5,620 nucleotides of DNA from Lachnospiraceae bacterium (GCA_003488445.1 DNLO01000180.1:1-5620); one strand, 5' to 3'; numbered from the stretch's first letter, positions 1 through 5,620 are shown. The notes: generated by a model from the sequence alone, not told the origin. A program made the numbers and translations.

Positions 1-468
1 TCGTATCCTACTGCTTTCATGAATCTCTGTCTGATATGCATCAATCTGTACCAGCTGTACAAGCTCGGCAAAAAAAGCGAGAGCTACAGCCTGATCAAAA
101 CGGTCACGGGCAAGGGATCCGTCCTCTTCCTTACAGATTACTATAAAGATGATATATGCAGATTCTTCCCTGATTTCACGACAGATAAGATAAAAGACTG
201 CGATGCAGCTTTTCTGATCCTGTACGGAACATCACCGGCAGGCATGCTCCTCGGAAAAAATGCAGGAGAAGACACTATTGACGTGGCGGTGGATTATGCC
301 ATGCCTGAGTACAGAGACTGTTCTGTAGGCAGATTCCTCTATTCCGGGCTTTTGGAACACGGAGTGAAGCGGCTGCGGTACAACGGAGCACTGTCCTCCC
401 AGTATGAGGGCTATATGTTGAGGATGGGGTTTGTCAGGAACGGTGAAGAGTTTGTCAAAGAGCTGTAG
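1..468 (+). CDS. YgjV-like membrane protein with C-terminal GNAT-like domain (5' end missing)
   Basis: The reading frame is open from the first base, so the gene begins upstream and the ATG at position 19 is internal. Counting codons from position 1, residues 1-22 (SYPTAF then a hydrophobic stretch ending in YQLYKL) look like the last membrane segment of a YgjV-type inner-membrane protein. Residues about 37-155 look like a compact acyltransferase-like (GNAT) domain: a helix with FFPDF (55-59), a beta strand LLGK (83-86), then VDYAMPEYRD (97-106) running into VGRFLY (109-114), the usual place of the acetyl-CoA loop, and a final strand ending MGFV. From memory, proteins joining a YgjV-like membrane part to this domain occur in Bacteroidetes and Clostridia, with no established substrate. 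The CoA-loop is degenerate (no clear Q/RxxGxG/A), so catalysis is uncertain. The gene ends in a TAG overlapped by a hairpin. The family match is fairly confident, the function is not. Confidence 0.72.
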   Translation, partial: SYPTAFMNLCLICINLYQLYKLGKKSESYSLIKTVTGKGSVLFLTDYYKDDICRFFPDFTTDKIKDCDAAFLILYGTSPAGMLLGKNAGEDTIDVAVDYAMPEYRDCSVGRFLYSGLLEHGVKRLRYNGALSSQYEGYMLRMGFVRNGEEFVKEL

Positions 469-493
469 CTCTTTTGGAAGCGGCTCCTTTTTT
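457..493 (+). terminator. Possible Rho-independent terminator overlapping the stop codon of the first gene
   Basis: AAAGAGCT (457-464) and AGCTCTTT (467-474) form a perfect 8-base inverted repeat. It folds with 7 pairs and a TGTA loop. The TAG stop (466-468) sits within the hairpin. The 3' arm ends in TTTT (472-475), and a second run of six T follows at 488-493. The stem is short and only moderately GC-rich, and the long T-run is 13 bases beyond the hairpin, so efficiency is uncertain. An alternative pairing of GAGC (460-463) with GCTC (483-486) would place the T6 run almost directly after the stem. Confidence 0.45.
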
Positions 494-503
494 GTGGTAA
501 AAT
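474..503 (+). promoter_or_regulatory. Predicted sigma-A-type promoter with extended -10, driving the membrane protein at 510
   Basis: An extended -10 is visible as TG (495-496), one base, then TAAAAT (498-503). TTGGAA (474-479) can serve as a -35 at 18-nt spacing and matches 4 of 6 consensus bases. Transcription would start about 7 nt after the -10, that is at or within a base or two of the A of the ATG at 510. The -35 overlaps the 3' arm of the upstream hairpin. The same TGTGGTA core occurs before the gene at 2178. Confidence 0.5.
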
Positions 504-509
504 CAAGCA

Positions 510-2138
510 ATGAGCAGTAAACGATTCAATAGAGTGCTGGCGGTGATAGTGCTGCTTGCTGCATGTGCGCCGCTGTTTACGATCAACTGCATAGGCGGAG
601 ACGATATCATTTACCATCTCCTGAGGATAGAAGCACTCAAAGAGGGGATCCTCGCGGGGAGACCCTTCCTGCGCATCAATATGCTCTTCTTCGGAGGGGC
701 CGGATACGCTTCCTCCATGTTCTATCCCGATCTGCTCCTTTACTTCCCGGCACTGCTGCGCGCCATAGGCACCCAGATCAACCTTTCATTCCATCTTTTT
801 GTGGCACTGTGCATAATACTGGGCTTCGCATCCTCATATTACTGTGCGAAGTATGTGAGCGGCAGCGACTATGCGGCGCTCGCAACAGCTGTCATATTTA
901 CCCTCTATCAATACCATATAGATGACATATATACCCGGAGCGCCGTAGGCGAATACACAGCGGTGATCTTCGTTCCTTTCGTCATAGCGGGACTCTACGA
1001 TCTGCTGTACGCGAAATATGAGCGCCCCTGGATGCTGTTCGCCGGCATGACGGGTGTACTGCTCTGCCATACTATCACTGCCGTCATCTGCGTGGTGCTG
1101 TGTCTGGCGTTTTTTCTTACGGGGGCCGGGCGGCTGATAAAGGACAGGACGCTGATGCTTAAGCTTATACTTACTGCATTGGCGGTGCTTGCGGTAACGG
1201 CATTCTACTGGATCCCGGTGCTGGAGATCATGCTCCAGGGCGTACTCAGTACAGATCACTTCTTTGATATGGAATATGAGAGCGTAAAGCTGTGGGAGAT
1301 GCTCTTTAACAAGACCTGCCGGATGGGAGCGGCCGTATTCCTGCTTCTCCTCATACGTCCCGCATTGAAAAAGAAGGACAGATTTGCAGATACCTGTGCT
1401 CTGAGCGGAATAGTGCTGGCGGCAGTCTCCACCAGTCTCCTGCCCTGGGGAAGGCTGCAGGACCTGCTCGGCTTCATGCAGTTCCCCTGGAGAGTATATG
1501 TAGTCACAGGCCCCCTGCTCGCCTTTGCGGAAGGGTGCTATATCCGCGACCTTGCAGCTGAGCTTTCGGGGACTGATGAGGAGCGCAAAGAGACTGTCAT
1601 GAGGCTGATCGTGATAGTTACGACTGCGATCATGCTGCTGTCGCTCACCTGCAATCTCCAAAGAAATGAAAAGAAATATTACTCATACTCCGATGATTAT
1701 TTCAAATACAAGCCCTACACCGCTGAAGTGATAGGCGGCGAATGGCTCCCGGTGGCGGCCGCCGACAGAGAAGCGCTGACAGCCGGCTCCGATATCGCGA
1801 GGGCAGAGGACGGAAGCGAATATAATGTGGAGAGGAACAAAAACGAACTGTCGGTCTCGGGGATATCGTCCGGGGCAGGATATGTGGATGTGCCCTTCGT
1901 ATATTACAAGGGATATGCAGCAGAAGACAGCAGCGGGAAACGGCTCGCCGTATCCGGAGAGGGCGATAACGGCCTCACAAGAGTCTATACCCAAGGGGCA
2001 GAGAGCATCAGGGTATGGTATGCCGGAACTGCGGCTCAGCACGCAGGCGATGCGGTGTCTGTCCTGTCCGTGATGTTTATAGCAGTTTGGGCTCTTATAC
2101 GCAGGAGGAAGGATATACCCCCGGATAAAAATGGATGA
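510..2138 (+). CDS. Polytopic membrane protein, PTPS_related/YfhO-like (GT-C glycosyltransferase fold)
   Basis: This 542-aa protein has roughly 11-13 hydrophobic segments, the first at about 9-26, most of the others between 68 and 382, and a last one at about 515-530. The last is followed by a basic tail (RRRK). Residues about 383-510 form a soluble, probably extracytoplasmic domain rich in beta strand. Family-type motifs are the first loop GGDDIIYHLLRI (29-40), with acidic residues D31/D32 and H36 where GT-C enzymes carry their catalytic or metal-binding acid, RSAVGEY (143-149), QFPWR (324-328) and GGEWLP (409-414). The segment PFVYYKGYAA (462-471) followed by GKRLAV resembles the C-terminal beta domain of YfhO-like proteins. 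Known relatives are membrane proteins thought to move sugars from lipid carriers to polymers or proteins; the acceptor is unknown. The name 6-pyruvoyl-tetrahydropterin synthase related is historical and does not imply pterin chemistry. No Shine-Dalgarno is seen before ATG 510, but the signal-anchor-like N-terminus supports this start. It does not lie in a visible polysaccharide cluster. Confidence 0.8.
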   Translation: MSSKRFNRVLAVIVLLAACAPLFTINCIGGDDIIYHLLRIEALKEGILAGRPFLRINMLFFGGAGYASSMFYPDLLLYFPALLRAIGTQINLSFHLFVALCIILGFASSYYCAKYVSGSDYAALATAVIFTLYQYHIDDIYTRSAVGEYTAVIFVPFVIAGLYDLLYAKYERPWMLFAGMTGVLLCHTITAVICVVLCLAFFLTGAGRLIKDRTLMLKLILTALAVLAVTAFYWIPVLEIMLQGVLSTDHFFDMEYESVKLWEMLFNKTCRMGAAVFLLLLIRPALKKKDRFADTCALSGIVLAAVSTSLLPWGRLQDLLGFMQFPWRVYVVTGPLLAFAEGCYIRDLAAELSGTDEERKETVMRLIVIVTTAIMLLSLTCNLQRNEKKYYSYSDDYFKYKPYTAEVIGGEWLPVAAADREALTAGSDIARAEDGSEYNVERNKNELSVSGISSGAGYVDVPFVYYKGYAAEDSSGKRLAVSGEGDNGLTRVYTQGAESIRVWYAGTAAQHAGDAVSVLSVMFIAVWALIRRRKDIPPDKNG

Positions 2139-2163
2139 AATCGACCTGCCTATGTGGTATCAT
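2135..2163 (+). promoter_or_regulatory. Predicted extended -10 promoter for the 708-aa protein and downstream genes
   Basis: TG (2155-2156), one base, then TATCAT (2158-2163) gives an extended -10. ATGAAA (2135-2140) is a weak -35 (4 of 6 bases) at 17-nt spacing and overlaps the TGA of the upstream gene. Transcription would start near 2170. The core TGTGGTA is identical to the one before the gene at 510. As no terminator is visible after it, this could be the promoter for the following three genes including purL. Confidence 0.5.
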
Positions 2164-2177
2164 ATTAAGGCATCGTC

Positions 2178-4304
2178 ATGGGGGGAATGGATATGGCGAA
2201 ACAGACCATAGAATCAAGAGATATAATACATGCATCAAATGAACGTGTGAAGGAGCTCGATATAGTCATAAAGGGCTCTTTTGTCGCTACCTCGGGAGAA
2301 GTGTCCATAGACATGCCCTATGGCTCCATGATAGGCCTCTTCGAGACACCGGGAGAGATATACCGGTTTGATTACGAGGCCAAGGAAGACTCCATGACAG
2401 TGTCCTATCCCTACAAGACTGAGGACAGTATCTATGCCATCATCAAGGCAAATCCGCAGATCACCCCATATATAGCCAATGCCGTGATAAAGAGTGTGCA
2501 GGACATATTCGAAAGGACCGTGCAGCTGCTGCAGGCATGCAAGGAAATGGAAGACATCCTGGGTACGGATGAAAAGACCAGCCATAACCTGTATATGTGG
2601 AAATACAAATATTTCATGGCTCTGGAGAATATGCTTCCGTCCAAGGACATCGCACTGTGTACGGGGATAATACTCAGTGCATATGAGTACATACAGCATC
2701 TTTCGCCGATCCTCTCCGAGCTGATCGAGAAGAAGAGCGAATATACGCTGCAGATGGAGATGAGAAAGGATGAGGCAGAGTCCTCAGGTGAGGACGGCCA
2801 GGATACGGTGCCCACTGATGAGGATGGCTATATCGACGACGAAGAGGATATGCCCGAGGCATTGAAGGGCCTTATGGGAGAGTCCGATGAGGAGAGTGGA
2901 TCGGATGACGAGACACCGGACGAAGAGGGCCCTGACGAAGAGACAAAGGACGCTCTGGACAAGATACTGCTGTATGCCGGAGTGAGCGATGACAAGGCGG
3001 AGAAGTTCAGGACTCTCGTGGCAGAGTATTCTGCAATGAAGGACAAGACGGATACATCGGACAAGGCCAGACTGCTGCGCAGGCAGATGACCGAGACGTA
3101 CTATGATGTCTATGAAGCTGCCTTCATGCGAAGCATCGGGGATATCAATGTATCGACACTCATGAAGATGTTCTTCTACTTCGGATTCGTGAGCGAGGAA
3201 CTGGCAGGTGAGAAGAATACCAGGATACTGAAGAGGCTCGCGGCAAACTACAGGCCGGACCCTGAGGGCAATGTCCTGACGGCATATGAGTGGCTTATGC
3301 TCATCTATAACGGCAAGGTGGAGCCCTCCAAGAATGAGTTTGACATGGAGTACCCCAGATATCTGAAGCAGCAGTACGATGACGGCGAGATCAAGCAGGC
3401 CGAGATGAAGCGTCTCATGGACGATCAGGGGGCAAAGGTTTCTTTCGAACTCAGGAACTTCGTGAAGAACGGATCGCGCATGACCTTCGGAAGGATCTCT
3501 TCTTTCGTTCCGGTGTTCAGTGAGGAGAGCACCATGCGCTCACCGGATGAGAGCATGTCGACATGGAAGGATATACATGAAGCGCTGGATATGGTGCGGC
3601 GTATAGATTTCAGCTGCTTCACCAGACAGATCGTCTTCTCCAACCCTGCCATAGGCGTGAACAGAGAGTTCATAGATACTGAGATACTGCCCTATATCAT
3701 ACTGATGCCGAACGGAGGATCGAGAGCCGCTCTGTGGCAGGAGATCTCCGGAGCGCACCGAGACACTCCCGGACGTATGATGATGCCCATGTTCCCCGAA
3801 AAGGAGATCAGCACCTATATCATCAGACTTGCGGGAGAGTTCAGATGGGAGATGTGCCGGCGTGAGCAGGGAGTCCACTGGAATGATGTGACTGTCCCTT
3901 CACTGACATCGATGTTCTCGGATTACCTTCAGTTCTACAGAAAGAACCACGACCTTTCCCCCGACCTCAGGGAGAAGATCAAGGCACAGCTGCAGGCTGC
4001 GAGAAACTCGGCCAAGGCGGTATTCGTGTCTGACTACATCAACTATCTCGCGTTTGAGAGCTCGGGCTCTCTCAGGATAAACAGAGTATCACGTGAGATC
4101 ATCTTCAGGTTCTGTCCCTTCTGCTCGGAGATCAGACAGAAGCTCTCTGTATCCAGCCCTGCTTATCAGAAGCTGATAGAGAGATACAACATCAAGCTCG
4201 CCCAGAAGAAGCATCTGATGGAGATCGTATGCTCGAAGATCGACAAGGCCGGAGCGGCTATTCCGGCAGAGATACGAAGCCAGAAGGAGTTTCTGGACAA
4301 GTAA
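2178..4304 (+). CDS. Cyclic-nucleotide-binding-fold protein with acidic linker and large C-terminal region of unknown function
   Basis: 708 aa, or 703 if ATG 2193 is used. No signal peptide or membrane segment is visible, so it is probably cytoplasmic. Residues about 12-120 have the pattern of a cNMP-binding/CRP-like beta roll: repeated short strands, GSMIGLFE (49-56) where GE-L-type phosphate-binding cassettes sit, then a strand-turn region ending IYAIIKANP (85-93) and a long helix. The cassette's usual arginine is not recognisable, so nucleotide binding is doubtful. Residues 124-197 are mostly helical. Residues 198-261 are an acidic linker with about 30 Asp/Glu in 64. The rest (262-708) is largely alpha-helical, with conserved-looking segments such as EILPYIILMPN (502-512), RFWEMC-like RWEMCRREQGVHWND (556-570) and a CPFC (646-649). 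I see no helix-turn-helix or known catalytic motif. I recall similar proteins in Clostridia but no assigned function. It is followed after 44 nt by the DUF6508 gene and is probably co-transcribed with it and purL. Confidence 0.72.
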   Translation: MGGMDMAKQTIESRDIIHASNERVKELDIVIKGSFVATSGEVSIDMPYGSMIGLFETPGEIYRFDYEAKEDSMTVSYPYKTEDSIYAIIKANPQITPYIANAVIKSVQDIFERTVQLLQACKEMEDILGTDEKTSHNLYMWKYKYFMALENMLPSKDIALCTGIILSAYEYIQHLSPILSELIEKKSEYTLQMEMRKDEAESSGEDGQDTVPTDEDGYIDDEEDMPEALKGLMGESDEESGSDDETPDEEGPDEETKDALDKILLYAGVSDDKAEKFRTLVAEYSAMKDKTDTSDKARLLRRQMTETYYDVYEAAFMRSIGDINVSTLMKMFFYFGFVSEELAGEKNTRILKRLAANYRPDPEGNVLTAYEWLMLIYNGKVEPSKNEFDMEYPRYLKQQYDDGEIKQAEMKRLMDDQGAKVSFELRNFVKNGSRMTFGRISSFVPVFSEESTMRSPDESMSTWKDIHEALDMVRRIDFSCFTRQIVFSNPAIGVNREFIDTEILPYIILMPNGGSRAALWQEISGAHRDTPGRMMMPMFPEKEISTYIIRLAGEFRWEMCRREQGVHWNDVTVPSLTSMFSDYLQFYRKNHDLSPDLREKIKAQLQAARNSAKAVFVSDYINYLAFESSGSLRINRVSREIIFRFCPFCSEIRQKLSVSSPAYQKLIERYNIKLAQKKHLMEIVCSKIDKAGAAIPAEIRSQKEFLDK
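2180..2185 (+). promoter_or_regulatory. G-rich ribosome binding site candidate favouring the internal start at 2193
   Basis: Six G lie 7 nt before ATG 2193, a suitable Shine-Dalgarno distance, although the sequence is not the classic AGGAGG. The competing ATG at 2178 has TAAGG (2166-2170) at 7 nt. That site would lie mostly upstream of the transcription start (about 2170) if the promoter at 2135-2163 is used. The two starts differ by five residues. Confidence 0.35.
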
Positions 4305-4334
4305 CGCGGAAGACCGGAATGAACTGTCCGGCGG

Positions 4335-4341
4335 AAAGGAG
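4335..4341 (+). promoter_or_regulatory. Strong ribosome binding site deciding the DUF6508 start
   Basis: AAAGGAG lies 7 nt before ATG 4349. The reading frame is open further upstream, to an ATG at 4229, but that start would overlap the previous gene by 76 nt and gives a low-complexity, non-family N-terminus. This site therefore fixes the start at 4349. Confidence 0.85.
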
Positions 4342-4348
4342 TGTCTAT

Positions 4349-4840
4349 ATGGGTGAGATAACATATGAAGGCGAAAACTATACAGAGCTTTTGACCGTGA
4401 AATATGCCGAGGATATCCTGAAGCTCTCAAAGTACATCAAGTATTTTGAAAACAAGAAGGGAAAAGACGTCGCGAACGAATATGAGGGGGAGCAGGGCAA
4501 GAGCAGCCTGAACTTCCCGGTCTACGACTCCACTCTCCTGGCTTTTACCAGGGCGGCGGGAGAAACGTCACTCATGGATCCGAACTACATCTATAAATAC
4601 AGGCAGTACCATATAACCACAGAGAAGTCCGAAAAGGATGCGATAAAGGATGCGAAGCTTCGAGATGTGGACCTGCTGAGAGCTATACTCTCCAGATATG
4701 TTCTGGAGGGACGCTACAAGTCGGTCCGCTGGATAGAAGGGACGGAGAGAGGAGTCTTCCATGATATCCTGGTGAAGCTTCTGGATATGTATAATTTCGT
4801 AAAGGTGGAGAGATCCTCAAATCTAATCACAGGAGAATAA
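4349..4840 (+). CDS. DUF6508-like protein of unknown function
   Basis: 163 aa, soluble and charged, without signal peptide or membrane segment. The arrangement fits the DUF6508 family as I remember it: an N-terminal helix with a LLxYIxYFE-like stretch (here KLSKYIKYFE, 25-34), then a short strand FPVYDSTLLAF (56-66), a segment ending SLMDPNY (74-80), a helix pair with LLRAILSRYVLEGRY (109-123), and a final helix around FHDILVKLLDMY (137-148). Family members often end soon after this last helix; here a short extra tail, NFVKVE and onward, follows. No catalytic residues stand out, and no function has been established to my knowledge. Residues 96-103 (KDAIKDAK) come from a 12-nt tandem duplication in the DNA. 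The gene lies between the cNMP-fold protein (44 nt gap) and purL (2 nt gap), so its translation is probably coupled to purL. Confidence 0.72.
   Translation: MGEITYEGENYTELLTVKYAEDILKLSKYIKYFENKKGKDVANEYEGEQGKSSLNFPVYDSTLLAFTRAAGETSLMDPNYIYKYRQYHITTEKSEKDAIKDAKLRDVDLLRAILSRYVLEGRYKSVRWIEGTERGVFHDILVKLLDMYNFVKVERSSNLITGE
4831..4835 (+). promoter_or_regulatory. Ribosome binding site of purL inside the end of the upstream gene
   Basis: AGGAG lies within the last codons of the DUF6508 gene, 7 nt before ATG 4843. The stop of that gene (TAA, 4838-4840) ends 2 nt before the purL start, so a ribosome finishing the first gene covers this site, consistent with translational coupling. Confidence 0.85.
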
Positions 4841-4842
4841 AA

Positions 4843-5620
4843 ATGGTCAGAAGAGTGTATGTGGAAAAGAAGCCGGAGTATGCGGTAAAGGCAAGGGAGA
4901 TATACGAAGAGATACAGAACTTCGTGGGTATACGTACCATGACGGGACTCCGTTATCTCATCAGGTATGACATAGAGAATATAAAGGATGAGATATATAA
5001 GAAAGCCTGCACCTCGGTGTTCTCCGAGCCGCCTGTAGATGAGCTCTACGAGGAGGACTTTCCTAAGGACAAAACGGATACGGTACTCTGCGTGGAGGCG
5101 CTCCCGGGACAGTTCGACCAGAGAGCCGATTCGGCGGAGCAGTGCGTCAGATTCCTGAACGACAAGTCGGAGTGCGTGATCAAGACAGCGGAGGTGTACT
5201 GCATCAGCGGCAAGATAAGCGCTTCCGACAGAAAGAAGATCGAGAGCTACGTGATAAACCCGGTGGACTCCAGGGAGGTGTCGCTGAAGAAGCCCGCGAC
5301 CCTTATCACAAAATATGACGAGCCGGAGGATATAAAGTATTTCGACGGCTTTTGCGACATGAAGGAAGGAGAGCTCAACAAGCTGTACGGATCTCTGGGG
5401 CTCGCCATGACCTTCAAGGATTTTCTTCATATCCAGAAATACTTCAAGAAAGAGGAAAAGAGAGATCCTTCCGTCACCGAGATCAGGGTACTGGATACAT
5501 ACTGGTCCGATCACTGCAGACACACCACCTTCTCGACGGAGCTGAAGAACATAACCTTTGAAGAAGGCTATTACAGAAAGCCCATCGAGGATGCATTCAA
5601 AAAATACCTCAAGGTGAGGA
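4843..5620 (+). CDS. purL: Phosphoribosylformylglycinamidine synthase, large single-chain type (3' end missing)
   Basis: The first 259 codons are present, and the frame is open to the window end. The enzyme converts FGAR, glutamine and ATP into FGAM in the fourth step of cytoplasmic de novo purine synthesis. Diagnostic features are the N-terminal PurS-like region (about 1-140) with ALPGQFDQRADSAEQC (86-101), found in the clostridial large form, then a linker domain with LYGSLGLAMTFKDF (181-194) and the family signature DTYWSDHCRHTTF (218-230). The SDHCRH stretch contains the histidine that lies in the synthetase active site of characterised PurL enzymes. The following ATP-binding/AIRS-like domains and the C-terminal glutaminase lie outside the window; complete proteins of this type are about 1,230-1,260 aa, so roughly a fifth is seen. 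The start is fixed by AGGAG at 7 nt. No purine riboswitch or PurR-type box is visible directly upstream, so expression must come from upstream promoters, probably the one near 2135-2163. Confidence 0.96.
   Translation, partial: MVRRVYVEKKPEYAVKAREIYEEIQNFVGIRTMTGLRYLIRYDIENIKDEIYKKACTSVFSEPPVDELYEEDFPKDKTDTVLCVEALPGQFDQRADSAEQCVRFLNDKSECVIKTAEVYCISGKISASDRKKIESYVINPVDSREVSLKKPATLITKYDEPEDIKYFDGFCDMKEGELNKLYGSLGLAMTFKDFLHIQKYFKKEEKRDPSVTEIRVLDTYWSDHCRHTTFSTELKNITFEEGYYRKPIEDAFKKYLKVR

Noticed and set aside
19..468. Complete 149-aa protein starting at ATG 19
   Set aside because: The frame is open before position 19, and codons 1-6 (SYPTAF) fit the membrane segment that continues from ATG 19, so the gene is 5'-truncated by the window.
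834..1661. 275-codon open frame on the minus strand
   Set aside because: It lies entirely opposite the well-supported membrane protein gene. Its translation is rich in His, Gln, Arg and Cys with no domain pattern, as expected for an antisense shadow.
4314..4331. Inverted repeat CCGGA/TCCGG with an 8-nt loop between the 708-aa gene and the DUF6508 gene
   Set aside because: Only five pairs and no T-run follow, so it is not a terminator. A minor mRNA hairpin before the ribosome binding site is possible but unsupported.
4229..4348. Upstream extension of the DUF6508 reading frame to ATG 4229
   Set aside because: It would overlap the 708-aa gene by 76 nt, and the added 40 residues do not resemble the family. 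The AAAGGAG at 4335-4341 clearly marks ATG 4349.
4841..4842. Search for a purine riboswitch or PurR-type operator before purL
   Set aside because: The gap is 2 nt, and the preceding sequence is coding; no such element can be seen.
4714..5523. 269-codon open frame on the minus strand
   Set aside because: It spans the end of the DUF6508 gene and the start of purL, both clearly coding on the + strand. The translation has no recognisable motif, and no ribosome binding site was noted.
1..5620. Defence system, mobile element, CRISPR array or tRNA
   Set aside because: No transposase or integrase motifs, terminal repeats, spaced direct repeats or tRNA-like folds were found. The gaps between genes are too short to hold them.

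Overview
The window looks like chromosomal DNA of an anaerobic Firmicute, most likely Clostridia and plausibly Lachnospiraceae. The evidence is roughly balanced GC by eye, heavy use of ATA (Ile) and AGA/AGG (Arg) codons, extended -10 promoters of the TGTGGTA type, the start of a long single-chain clostridial-type PurL, and a DUF6508-like protein. I could not run a database search, so family names rest on recognised motifs. All five genes lie on the + strand and are packed tightly, with intergenic gaps of 41, 39, 44 and 2 nt. I see no RNA gene, mobile element, CRISPR array or long non-coding stretch.

Layout. (1) 1-468 is the 3' part of a gene for a membrane protein whose C-terminus is a GNAT-like domain; its real start is upstream of the window. 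A hairpin over its stop codon and a nearby T-run may end its transcript. (2) 510-2138 is a 542-aa polytopic membrane protein of the PTPS_related/YfhO-like (GT-C fold) type. It appears to have its own promoter, placed so close to the ATG that the mRNA could be leaderless. (3) 2178-4304 is a 708-aa soluble protein with a cyclic-nucleotide-binding-like N-terminal fold lacking the usual ligand residues, an extremely acidic linker, and a large C-terminal region of unknown function. It also has a likely promoter of its own. (4) 4349-4840 is a 163-aa DUF6508-like protein with a strong ribosome binding site. (5) 4843-5620 is the first 259 codons of purL (phosphoribosylformylglycinamidine synthase), cut by the window end.

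Genes 3 to 5 are probably one transcription unit, since no terminator or convincing promoter separates them. That would put the degenerate cNMP-binding-fold protein and the DUF6508 protein in the leader part of a purine-biosynthesis transcript. Genes 1 and 2 look like separately expressed envelope or membrane genes. No defence or mobile system is visible. The least explained items are the 708-aa protein, the DUF6508-purL coupling and the candidate leaderless start at 510.
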